Part shown: piece after piece, positions 42,047 through 50,087 of the stretch | Layout of the letters: each line of letters starts with the position of its first letter | Numbering within the stretch: the first letter of the stretch is position 1 | NCBI GenBank assembly: GCA_035551615.1 | Contig: DASZNC010000163.1 | Coordinates: 6,020 to 70,019, forward strand | DNA: 64,000 bases | Origin: JAKCDU01 sp035551615 | Lineage (GTDB): Bacteria; Actinomycetota; Acidimicrobiia; Acidimicrobiales; Palsa-688 | Reading direction: 5' to 3' | Translations under genes and position numbers: made by a program | The notes under the pieces: generated by a model | Told to the model about the DNA's origin: nothing | The model's database searches: none | The model's input: only the letters and a program-made list of their open reading frames with translations

Positions 42047-43837
42047 ATGCCACTGGATCGGGTGGACAGCCGGTTACGATCCGGGCTCGTGGGGCGGTTG
42101 GAAATGATGAGAGAGCGGCGTCGCCGACGCACGATCCGGCGCGTGGCGGTTGCCTCGGCCATGGTCGTCGTCGCCGGCGGCGGGTGGCTCGGCTATGAGA
42201 CGACCCGATCCGGGCCGGCCCAGGCGGTGGGCACGAGCGGGACCGGCCATCCGTCCGGACCGGGCCGGCCCACCACCAGTACGTCCCATGGGGCGAGCCA
42301 CAAGACCTCGACCGGCGGTACGACGGCGGCGGGTCCCGGCTCGACGCCGGGGGCGTCCTCCTCGGGAACGGCATCTGCCACGACGCCCACCTCGGTGGCC
42401 ATGATGGACGCGAGCTCGGATGTGACGGCCAACTGGGTCATCAGCGAGAACCAGCGGCCGGGCACCACCGCCTGGCAGATCGGCGCCACCACCGGGACCA
42501 TCGCCGGCTACGCCGGCCAGACCTCGGCCCAGGTCGGCGACACGGTGAAGCTGTACGTGACCACCGACGCCCCGTCGTTCACCGTCCAGGCCTTCCGCAT
42601 GGGCTACTACGGCGGTGATGGCGCCCGCCTGGTGTGGAGCTCGGCCCCGGTCCCGGGGATCGAGCAGGCGGCCTGTCCGGTCGACCATGACACCAACATG
42701 GTCAGCTGTGCCGGCTGGACCCCGTCGCTGAGCATCGACATCACCCCGGACTTCGTGCAGGGCGACTACCTCCTGAAACTGGTCGGCTCAGGCAGCCAGG
42801 CCAGCTACGTGCCGCTGACCGTGTGGGAACCGTCGAGCACCGCCGCCTACCTGGTCGAGAACGACATCTACACCTGGCAGGCGTGGAACGACTACGGCGG
42901 CTACGACTTCTACGACGGCAAAGGGTCATGCCCGGCCGACGTTTACCCGATCTGCAGCCGGGCCCGGGTCGTCTCCTTCGACCGCCCGTACGACTACGGG
43001 CAGGGGGCGGCCGATTTCCTCGGCAACGAGTACCCTCTGGTGCGTTTCATGGAACAGAAGGGCCTGGACGTCACCTACGCAACCAGCGCCAACTTCGAGC
43101 AGAACCCGACGTCCATCCTCCAGCACAAGGTGTTGATGTCGCTCGGCCACGACGAGTGCTGGTCCTACCCGGAGCGCCAGGCGGCCGAGGCGGCGGAGCA
43201 GAAGGGGGTCAACATGATCTTCTTCGGCGCCAGCGCCGTGCTCCGCCACGTACGGATGGAGCCGTCGCCGCTGGGCGCCGACCGGGAGGAGGTCGACTAC
43301 CGCAACTCGGCCTCCGATCCGCTCGACGGCACCGGTCACCCGCTCGACGTCACCGGCAACACCTGGGCCGATCCGCCGGCCAGCTGGTCCCAGGTGCCCT
43401 TCGTCGGCGGCAACTACACCGGCTACGTCCGCCCGAACGACAAGCCCGTGGCCTTCGTCGTGTCCGAAGGCTCGTCCTGGCTGTTCGCCGGCACCGGCCT
43501 CACGACCGGCTCGTCGATACCGGGCCTCCTGGTCAGCGACTTCGACCAGGTGCAGCCGGGCGTCAGCCCATCCAACATCGAGGTGCTCGGGCATTCGCCC
43601 ATGCCCCGCTCCGAGGTGCAGTCGAACGTCCAGGACCCGGCCTCGGACGCGACCTACTACACCGACGCCAGGTCGAACGCCGGCGTGTTCGACTCGGGCA
43701 CCGTCTCGTGGATCCCCGACATGGCCTCCAGCTCGACCATCGACCAGATGACGGCCAACCTGTTGGCCGTGTTCGGGGCCGGCCCGGCCGGGTTGACCCA
43801 GCCGTCGGTGCCCAACTGGAAGAGCATCTACTACTAG
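42047..43837 (+). CDS. Secreted protein with N,N-dimethylformamidase beta-subunit-like C-terminal domain
   Basis: 596 aa. An Arg-rich N-terminus and one hydrophobic helix (VAVASAMVVVAGGGWLGYE, residues about 27-45) are followed by a Thr/Ser/Gly-rich linker. A large domain then starts near residue 125: WVISENQRPGTTAWQIG, GYAGQTSAQVGDTVKLYV, AFRMGYYGGDGARLVW, SFDRPYDYGQGAADFLG, LMSLGHDECWSYPERQAAE and NMIFFGASAVLRHVRME. These are the hallmarks of the dimethylformamidase large-subunit C-terminal domain (DMFA2_C-like), found in many secreted actinobacterial proteins with unknown substrate. It is not evidence for DMF degradation here, because no small subunit is present. Confidence 0.82.
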   Translation: MPLDRVDSRLRSGLVGRLEMMRERRRRRTIRRVAVASAMVVVAGGGWLGYETTRSGPAQAVGTSGTGHPSGPGRPTTSTSHGASHKTSTGGTTAAGPGSTPGASSSGTASATTPTSVAMMDASSDVTANWVISENQRPGTTAWQIGATTGTIAGYAGQTSAQVGDTVKLYVTTDAPSFTVQAFRMGYYGGDGARLVWSSAPVPGIEQAACPVDHDTNMVSCAGWTPSLSIDITPDFVQGDYLLKLVGSGSQASYVPLTVWEPSSTAAYLVENDIYTWQAWNDYGGYDFYDGKGSCPADVYPICSRARVVSFDRPYDYGQGAADFLGNEYPLVRFMEQKGLDVTYATSANFEQNPTSILQHKVLMSLGHDECWSYPERQAAEAAEQKGVNMIFFGASAVLRHVRMEPSPLGADREEVDYRNSASDPLDGTGHPLDVTGNTWADPPASWSQVPFVGGNYTGYVRPNDKPVAFVVSEGSSWLFAGTGLTTGSSIPGLLVSDFDQVQPGVSPSNIEVLGHSPMPRSEVQSNVQDPASDATYYTDARSNAGVFDSGTVSWIPDMASSSTIDQMTANLLAVFGAGPAGLTQPSVPNWKSIYY

Positions 43838-43887
43838 GTCGCACCCGAACGCGAACTTTTCCGTGGTTGGCATCGTCGAAGCTGGCG

Positions 43888-44283
43888 ATGCCCACTTACG
43901 CAGGTGATCAGCTCCAGGATTGGCTGGACCGCGGCTACGGTCCGGCCTTCTGTACCGCCTACCTGATCCTCGGGGACCGGAACGGGGCCGAGGCTGCCGT
44001 CGAGGAGGCCTTCCTCCGGGCCTGGCGTTTCCGGCGGGCGGTGCCGGCTGGGGACACCGTCGGGCCCTGGTTGTACCGGGTGGTGGTGCGGGCCTGCGAG
44101 AGGCGGGGCGGCTGGGGCGGGGCGGGAGCGCTGGGTGGCATGCCCTTCGACGACCGGGTGGCCGTGGCTCTGCGCTACGGGGCCGGCCTGTCCGAGCGGG
44201 ACGTGGCCGCAGTTGTCGGCCGGCGGGTCGGAGTCGTGCGGTCCCGGTTGGTGGCCGCTTCCAACACGAGGGGGATCTCATGA
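43888..44283 (+). CDS. Short ECF-like sigma factor
   Basis: 131 aa. Region 2-like sequence FCTAYLILGDRNGAEAAVEE then AFLRAWRFR (helix contacting the -10), WLYRVVVRACERRG, and a region 4-like helix-turn-helix (RVAVALRYGAGLSERDVAAV, then VGRRVGVVRSRL). It is clearly shorter than usual ECF factors (about 160-200 aa) because the region 2 to 4 linker is nearly absent. ATGA overlap couples it to the DUF4349 membrane gene, which could be its anti-sigma partner or effector. Function as a sigma is inferred. Confidence 0.75.
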   Translation: MPTYAGDQLQDWLDRGYGPAFCTAYLILGDRNGAEAAVEEAFLRAWRFRRAVPAGDTVGPWLYRVVVRACERRGGWGGAGALGGMPFDDRVAVALRYGAGLSERDVAAVVGRRVGVVRSRLVAASNTRGIS

Positions 44284-45593
44284 TCGACGAACGGTTCCTG
44301 CAGCAGCTGGTCGACGACGCCATGGCCGGGGTCGACCCGCCGGCCGACGGCCCGGACCGGATCCGGGCGGCGGGTCGGGTTGGGGCCGGTCGGGCCGGTG
44401 CGGGTCGGGCCGGCGCGGGTGGGGTTGAGCCGGGTGGGGCTGAGCCGGGTGGGGCCGAGCCGGGCAGGGCGGCTGCGGGTCGGGCCGGTGTGGCTCGGGC
44501 GGAGGCGGGTCGGGTCCGGGCGTGGGTCCGGGCCCGGCTGACCACCAAGGTGCGGATCGGTCTCGGGATGGCCACGGTGGTGATCGTGGTGGCCGTGTCG
44601 GTGGCCCTGTTCGGATCGGGCGGCCGGTCCCCGGCCCGGCTGACCGCCGGGCGGGCGTCGTCCGCCAGTGGCGGGACCGGCGCGTCAGTGGCGACGGGTA
44701 GCGGCACCGATCAACAGACCGGTTCGTCATCCGGCCAGGCCAGCCGAGCGATCACCCGGCCGGCGTCGGGACCGGATGTCGCAGCGTCGGGGTCGGGCGC
44801 CTCGGCCGGTTCGGGATCGTCTGGTGCGTCGGGGTTGACCGGTGCGGCGGCCAGCGGGGTGCCGCCGGCGTCGGGGTCGGTCGTTCCCAACCAGGTGCCG
44901 TCAATGGCGACCAGGGTCATCAAGACCGGATCGATCTCCCTGCAGGCCCAGAGCGGTCACCTCCAGGATCTGCTCAGCCGGGCGTCGGCCGAAGCCGACG
45001 GTCTGGGCGGCTACGTCCAGGCGTCCAACGCCCAGACGCCGGCCGGGACCGAGGTGCCGTCCGGTTCGGTGACCCTCGAGGTTCCCGTCGCCCAGTTCCA
45101 GAACCTGGTCAACTACGTGCAGAGGCTGGGCAAGAACCTCTCGGTCACCACTGCCGGTCGCGACGTCACAGCGGATTACGTCGACCTGCAGGCCCGGCTC
45201 ACCGCACTGCAGGGGACCCGGACCCAGTTCGAGCAGATCCTGACCCAGGCCACGGCCATACCGGACATCCTGTCGGTCGAGAGTCAGATCAGCGACGTCG
45301 AGACGCAGATCGAGCAGATACAGGGCCAGATCCAGGTGATGGACCAGCAGACCAGCTACTCGACGCTCACCGTCCAGGTCTCCGAGGCGGTCGCGCCGGG
45401 CAAGGTGGTTACCCCGCCCAAGCCGCCCAGCGGCCTCGAGAAGTCCTGGCAACACGCCCGCCACAGCTTCGCCCACGGGGTCGAGGCGGTCATCGGCGCC
45501 CTCGGCGGGATCGCCGTGTTCCTGATCTTCGCCGGCGCCCTCCTACTGCTGGCCCGGTTCGGCTGGGGACTCGTGCGTCGCCGGCTGGTGTGA
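44280..45593 (+). CDS. DUF4349 membrane protein, coupled to the sigma-like gene
   Basis: 437 aa. The N-terminal cytoplasmic part (residues 1-85) begins MIDERFLQQLVDDAMAGVDP and then carries imperfect Gly/Ala/Arg/Glu-Pro repeats (EPGGAEPGGAEPGRAA). A membrane helix follows (ATVVIVVAVSVALF), then an extracellular Ser/Gly-rich linker, a DUF4349 domain from about 215 (VIKTGSISLQAQSGHLQDLL, VTLEVPVAQFQNLV, VTTAGRDVTADYVDLQARL), a coiled coil and a second C-terminal helix. The cytoplasmic head next to a sigma factor gene suggests anti-sigma activity, but no ZAS zinc motif is present. Confidence 0.83.
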   Translation: MIDERFLQQLVDDAMAGVDPPADGPDRIRAAGRVGAGRAGAGRAGAGGVEPGGAEPGGAEPGRAAAGRAGVARAEAGRVRAWVRARLTTKVRIGLGMATVVIVVAVSVALFGSGGRSPARLTAGRASSASGGTGASVATGSGTDQQTGSSSGQASRAITRPASGPDVAASGSGASAGSGSSGASGLTGAAASGVPPASGSVVPNQVPSMATRVIKTGSISLQAQSGHLQDLLSRASAEADGLGGYVQASNAQTPAGTEVPSGSVTLEVPVAQFQNLVNYVQRLGKNLSVTTAGRDVTADYVDLQARLTALQGTRTQFEQILTQATAIPDILSVESQISDVETQIEQIQGQIQVMDQQTSYSTLTVQVSEAVAPGKVVTPPKPPSGLEKSWQHARHSFAHGVEAVIGALGGIAVFLIFAGALLLLARFGWGLVRRRLV

Positions 45594-45685
45594 CCGGTTG
45601 CGCCGGTCCTGGGCCGGCGCCGGCCGGGAATGCCGGGTCGGCGTCGCCGCCTGTTGTCAGGGGGCCGGCCGGGTGTGCACTTTCG

Positions 45686-45870
45686 GTACACGCCGGTCGC
45701 CATCCCGACTGTCGTGTACCCGATCGGTACGTACGCGTGCCGGTCCCGTACACGGCGCCGGCGTCGTATCCGGGCTGTACCGATTCGGTACGCCAGCGGG
45801 CCGTTTCGGTACCCGCCACCGGTCGGGCCGCCGTTCGTGTACGGGTTCGGTACGCGCTGGTGCGGTTACT
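45686..45870. repeat. Three degenerate 61-62-bp tandem units with paired GTAC palindromes
   Basis: Units start with GTAC at 45686, 45748 and 45809 (periods 62 and 61). Each unit holds a GTAC-N7-GTAC element at the same offset: 45716-45730 (GTACCCGATCGGTAC), 45777-45791 (GTACCGATTCGGTAC), 45839-45853 (GTACGGGTTCGGTAC). The first two can form 5-bp stems, the third 4 bp. The period is not a multiple of three, so it is not a coding repeat. It fills the convergent gap between the DUF4349 gene and the proline-rich gene and reaches the latter's stop codon. Confidence 0.75.
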
Positions 45871-46888
45871 TCCCGCGCCGGCGGAAGCCGATCCGAGATC
45901 GCCCGCTCTCGGCCGGCGTGGGACCTTCCGGATCAGGGGGTCGGGCCTCCAGAGGCGGGAGGGTCGAGATCGGATAGCCGGGGGGCGCTGGTAGCGGACT
46001 CACCGGTGCGTCGATCCGACCGTGGAAACTGGGCGATGGCACATACCCGGGCGGCGTTGGCAGGGCGCTCCCGGCGACCTGGCCGGGCGGAGCCGTGGCG
46101 GTCCCGGCGCGTTCCGGGCCGGCAGGGGTTCCCGGGCGGGGCAGGAACCCGCTGGGTGCCGACGAGGCGGACAACGTGGGGTAGCCCTGCGGCAGTCTGG
46201 CCGGCGCCGCCGCCCGTTCGACTTCGACAGGAGATGTCAAAGGAGCCGCCATCTCGACATTCACCGTCTCGACCACCGCCCCGCCCGACGGGGCCGCAGG
46301 GGGCACCTCCTCTGATTGGTCGAGGCTCCCGGGGGGCCGGTCGGGCCCGCCCGGCCCGTGTTCACCTGGCGCCGGCGGGGCAGGTCGGCCGGGAGATGCC
46401 AGGTCCGGGAACGGAAGGGCCAGCTGGAGATCGGCAACGCCCGCCGGCGGGGCGAGGGCCGGCGGGGGACAGGAGGGAACGGAACCGGGGTCGGCGACCA
46501 GGTGGGGGAGGTCAGCCGGTCTCAGCGTGGCCTGCGAGGTGGCCGGCACGGGCGGCGGCGGTGGTGGGACCTCGGTGCCGTGCGGAAATTCCGGAAGAGG
46601 CGGCCAATAGGGAAGCGGGGCCGAAGCCGGGAGCACGATGTCGTCCTCCTCGTCTACCTGCGGGTCGGGGTCGGGGGGCTGGTAGGACACGGGCGCCGGG
46701 GCCGGTGGCGATCGCCGGGCGGGGGCCGACGGCTTCTCCGGTGGGGGCGCCGGCTCCCGTTTGGCCGCGAAGAAGTCGTTGAGGAACCCGAGCAGCAGCG
46801 CGTTGTCCGGAAGCGACCCGTTCGCAGGTTCACTGATACCTCGGTCGTCACCCCCGAGCGCGAGGCTGGCCACTTCGGTCACCGACAT
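45866..46888 (-). CDS. Proline-rich low-complexity protein, unknown function
   Basis: 340 aa. N-terminal 45 residues are of normal composition (DNALLLGFLNDFFAAKREP looks helical); from there to the end the chain is Pro/Ala-rich and likely disordered (EVPPPPPPVPATSQ, PTPPGYVPSPSFHGR), ending in a basic tail RSRIGFRRRGK. There is no signal peptide or membrane helix and no recognised domain. ATG at 46888 has a GGGAG about 10 nt upstream. Strand choice rests on the non-repetitive N-terminus and the ribosome-binding site; the opposite strand is also open because of composition, so some doubt remains. Confidence 0.6.
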   Translation of the reverse strand: MSVTEVASLALGGDDRGISEPANGSLPDNALLLGFLNDFFAAKREPAPPPEKPSAPARRSPPAPAPVSYQPPDPDPQVDEEDDIVLPASAPLPYWPPLPEFPHGTEVPPPPPPVPATSQATLRPADLPHLVADPGSVPSCPPPALAPPAGVADLQLALPFPDLASPGRPAPPAPGEHGPGGPDRPPGSLDQSEEVPPAAPSGGAVVETVNVEMAAPLTSPVEVERAAAPARLPQGYPTLSASSAPSGFLPRPGTPAGPERAGTATAPPGQVAGSALPTPPGYVPSPSFHGRIDAPVSPLPAPPGYPISTLPPLEARPPDPEGPTPAESGRSRIGFRRRGK

Positions 46889-46964
46889 CAGGTTCGGCTC
46901 CCTGATCTAGACGCTTGAGTCCGAATGGGGCCGAAACGGTCATTGTGTCGCGAGCGATGACAAA

Positions 46965-47036
46965 GAACCGGTGGGTCGATGCCCCCCTCGGGTGATTTAG
47001 CCGTTTAGCCGGGATCAGCCATCTGAACCGGTGGGT
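46965..47036. repeat. 12-bp direct repeat GAACCGGTGGGT, copies 60 bp apart
   Basis: Exact copies at 46965-46976 and 47025-47036 in the divergent gap (46889-47052) between the proline-rich gene and a lipoprotein gene. A TTTAGCC pair at about 46996-47010 lies between them. They could be regulator sites for either gene. Confidence 0.5.
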
Positions 47037-47052
47037 GCGGCATGATCGCCCG

Positions 47053-48180
47053 ATGCGCACTGGAAGAGCAGTCGTGATCTCGGCCGCCGTGTCGGCGGCC
47101 GTCCTGATGTCGGCCTGTGGCTCGTCCGGTGGGCACTCGACCTCGGCGGGCCCGACCACGACCACCCCGACCACCGGATCCAGTACCGCTCCGACGCCGA
47201 CATCATCGGCGTCGCCGACCACCGGGGTCACGGCGTCGACATTGCCGTCACCGCCGACGACCGGTCCTTTGACCGCATCAGCAACGATCACGTTGCCCAT
47301 CGGGCTGCCCGCCGGCCAACCGATTGCGGCCGAGGGCCCTGACGGCACGGTGTTCATCGACGACCAACCGGCCGGAGCGGTGTATGTGGTCGACGGCGAC
47401 ACCCCACCGGCCATCGCCGAACATGTCAGTGGCACTGTCAGCGCATTGGCGGCGAGCGGCTCCGATCTGTACGTGGCCACGTTCACGACGCTGTACGACT
47501 ACAACCGGAGTAGCGGGAATGTGACGTCTCAAGTGACGCTTCCGCCGGTGAGCACGGCCAATATCTCGAACGCGTTGCCGGTGGCGATGACGTACGCCGC
47601 CGGCCAGCTCTGGGTGCTGATCACGAAGGGCAACGACATCGACGTGTACCGACTCGATCCCGGCACCGGATCGCTCGTCCAGGTCGAGACCTCGCTCGGG
47701 GCGACCGTGGGCACGGACGGCACGCTGTACTACGAGAACACCAGCGGCAACCTGGTCAGCCTGACCGCGTCGGGTACGACGACGACCGGGCCCCATTTGT
47801 CGACCCAGTCGAACGGTGAGGGGGGCGGCGTGCAGTTCGTCGACGCCGTGGCCGGCGGTTACGTGTGGACGCAGGACGATGCCGGGCAGGGGCTGGATGC
47901 CGACTACCAGGGGTATTCGACGACCTCTCTGGCGGCCGGCCCGTCGTCGCCGGGCACGGCCGGCGCCACGATGGCCGACACATTGGGTGGACCGCTGTTC
48001 CGGTCGGGGGCCGAGGCCAACGCCTGCCCGTCGGGGGCCAACGCATGTGTCCTCCGCATAGGTTCGGGAGCGACGCTGAGTGACGGTCTGGCCACTGGCG
48101 CCGGCGCCGTCCTGCTCGGCCCCTACCCGGCCCTGGTCGGACCGAAGGGCGACAGCCTGGCCCTGCAACGGCTCAGCTGA
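47053..48180 (+). CDS. Putative secreted lipoprotein with beta-propeller-like repeats
   Basis: 375 aa. Signal peptide with lipobox LMSAC (Cys about residue 22), then a Thr/Ser/Pro linker to about residue 75. The rest has recurring segments such as GPDGTVFIDDQPAGAVYVVD, SGSDLYVATFTTLYDYN, AAGQLWVLITKGNDIDVYRL and GTDGTLYYENTSGNLVSL, suggestive of a beta-propeller sensor or binding domain. No specific family is recognised. ATG 47053 begins the signal peptide; an upstream ATG (47035) is less likely. Confidence 0.75.
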   Translation: MRTGRAVVISAAVSAAVLMSACGSSGGHSTSAGPTTTTPTTGSSTAPTPTSSASPTTGVTASTLPSPPTTGPLTASATITLPIGLPAGQPIAAEGPDGTVFIDDQPAGAVYVVDGDTPPAIAEHVSGTVSALAASGSDLYVATFTTLYDYNRSSGNVTSQVTLPPVSTANISNALPVAMTYAAGQLWVLITKGNDIDVYRLDPGTGSLVQVETSLGATVGTDGTLYYENTSGNLVSLTASGTTTTGPHLSTQSNGEGGGVQFVDAVAGGYVWTQDDAGQGLDADYQGYSTTSLAAGPSSPGTAGATMADTLGGPLFRSGAEANACPSGANACVLRIGSGATLSDGLATGAGAVLLGPYPALVGPKGDSLALQRLS

Positions 48181-48372
48181 GCATCGGCCAGGTCCGCCCG
48201 AACGGGAAGGCGGCCGGGGTCGGTTTGGGGTTGATTCGCTATCGTCTGGGTGGCGTACGGCGTCGGGGACGTTGATGCCAGCTGTAGGGAGATTCCGAAG
48301 TCGTGTGCCGGCTGGTTCGCCTAGGGCGTGGCGGGTAACCAGATGGGAGCGATCGAAGAAACGGAGTATGGG
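48181..48372. other. Intergenic region upstream of the His-rich gene
   Basis: 192 bp with no gene. No clear promoter consensus; GGAG at 48363-48366 serves the His-rich gene. Confidence 0.5.
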
Positions 48373-48540
48373 ATGCCTGAGTCCGCATGCAACACCCACG
48401 AGGATCACGATCATGAGCATGGCCCCGACTGCGGTCATGAGAGCGTGGAACACGAAGACCACATCGACTACATCCACGACGGCCATCGTCACTTTGCCCA
48501 CGAGGGGCACTGGGACGAGCATGAGGCCGTGACGGAGTAG
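48373..48540 (+). CDS. His-rich metal-binding microprotein
   Basis: 55 aa. HEDHDHEHGPDCGHESVEHE and DHIDYIHDGHRHFAHEGHWD give about a dozen His plus many Asp/Glu and two Cys. The layout (CNTHEDHDHEHGPDCGH, then DYIHDGHRH) matches small actinobacterial proteins often labelled zinc transporter permease, although there is no membrane helix. Likely a soluble zinc or nickel buffer. ATG at 48373 has GGAG 6 nt upstream; ATG 48343 is the alternative. Confidence 0.8.
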   Translation: MPESACNTHEDHDHEHGPDCGHESVEHEDHIDYIHDGHRHFAHEGHWDEHEAVTE

Positions 48541-48767
48541 GTCCGTCGGCTTGATCGCATACGTGGATGGCCCGATTCTCGGGAGGTAGAGCTTGGAGTT
48601 GGTTACTGAGAATGACGAACGCCTGGATCTGCGCCGAGTTGGTCGCTGAGGCCAGGAAGCCCCGGACCTGAATAGTCAGTGGTCTTTGCCTACGGCGCTG
48701 GGATTCTCACAGCCGCAGCGGTGAATCGGACGGTTGCTGAGCGACCCGCTGTAGTCAAAGGCCGGGT
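48541..48767. other. Intergenic region between His-rich gene and rnpB 3' end
   Basis: 227 bp. No coding region, tRNA or repeat that I can support. It should contain the rnpB terminator, but no GC hairpin followed by a T-run on the minus strand is evident. Confidence 0.5.
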
Positions 48768-49136
<369 letters not shown>

Positions 49137-49175
49137 GGGTCCATCGTACAAAACCGGGGAAGCCCGCCGGCACCG

Positions 49176-50087
49176 TCAGGACACCGATCGGAAATCCGAG
49201 ACGTTCCACTCGGTCTCGGACTTCTTGGCTTCGCTCAGAGGCTTCATGCAATCAGGTGTCGGCATGGTCCGACCAGGCCGGATCACCGCCTCCCACGCCG
49301 ATGAGTCCGCCTCCAGCCGGTAGACCCGACCACCATCCGATGTGGTCTCGCCAGTGGCGAAGCCTCGCCGGCGGGTGTCGAGCAGCTCCCAGTTCTCCCG
49401 GATCAGCGCCTCCCGCTCCATGACCTGAACCTGGGGGCCGGCCAGACCGGCGCAGCCTCGGTAGTGGTCGGCGATCTGGGCGAAGGGGACCGATCGGGCC
49501 AGAACCTGATCCACCAGCTCGACGCCGGCGAAGGCCCATCCGGTGCCCTGCGGCAGGACCATGAAGGTGGCGGCGAAGCGGTGACCACCCGTATGGCTGG
49601 TCCGCCAGAAGCGGACGCCGGCGGTGGCGTCTCGGGCCGCCAGTTGCAGAGCCAGATCGGTGCCGAGGGATCCGCAGCAGACATCCCGCCGCCCGTGGGT
49701 GCAGACCAGCAGGTCGATGTCCGGCTCGGACCCGGACGCTCCGGCGAGCGAGGACACGGCGTCCGGCAGCGAAGCTCCATGCTCGGCCGATATGCGGGAG
49801 TAGCCGGCAAACCAGTCGTCGCCGTCGGCCCGGCGGTGGAGGATCACCCGCCGCTGCGCAGCGGGCGCATCGAGCGAAGCCGGCACCAACGCCTGGAGGC
49901 GCCAACCGGGACGGCTGCCGATGGCGGCCAGGGAACCGATCTCCCCGACATCGCGAGGCCACGGCAGGGGCGTCTCGACCAGCAGGAATCCGCGATAGCT
50001 GCCGGCGGTGCCGATCGGCTGCAGGCCGGCCTCCCGGGCCCATCTGCTGCAGCGGACCGCGTCCGTCGGCGCGTAGGTGGTGCTCAC
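49176..50087 (-). CDS. Sucrase/ferredoxin-like (Suc_Fer) family protein
   Basis: 303 aa. The thioredoxin-like ferredoxin domain carries LLVCTHGRRDVCCGSLGTDL and FWRTSHTGGHRFAATFMVLP, the diagnostic Cys and His motifs of the family that probably bind a 2Fe-2S cluster. Biological role unknown. The N-terminus has RCSRWAREAGLQPIGTAGSY. Its ATG overlaps the stop of the upstream MFS gene (ATGA), so it is the second gene of that operon; rnpB follows on the same strand. Confidence 0.85.
   Translation of the reverse strand: MSTTYAPTDAVRCSRWAREAGLQPIGTAGSYRGFLLVETPLPWPRDVGEIGSLAAIGSRPGWRLQALVPASLDAPAAQRRVILHRRADGDDWFAGYSRISAEHGASLPDAVSSLAGASGSEPDIDLLVCTHGRRDVCCGSLGTDLALQLAARDATAGVRFWRTSHTGGHRFAATFMVLPQGTGWAFAGVELVDQVLARSVPFAQIADHYRGCAGLAGPQVQVMEREALIRENWELLDTRRRGFATGETTSDGGRVYRLEADSSAWEAVIRPGRTMPTPDCMKPLSEAKKSETEWNVSDFRSVS

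Noticed and set aside
42047..43837. Assignment as a dimethylformamide-degrading enzyme
   Set aside because: Only the large-subunit C-terminal domain is shared; it is secreted-like and no small subunit gene is adjacent.
45686..45870. CRISPR-like array
   Set aside because: Units are degenerate along their whole length with no constant repeat/variable spacer pattern, only three units, and no cas genes.
45598..46782. 394-aa plus-strand open frame over the GTAC array and proline-rich gene
   Set aside because: Arg/Gly/Ala-rich shadow; repeat period is not a codon multiple and the minus strand has a non-repetitive N-terminus with a ribosome-binding site.
48541..48767. Possible tRNA or small RNA between the His-rich gene and rnpB
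   Set aside because: No acceptor/T-loop pattern or convincing hairpins found.
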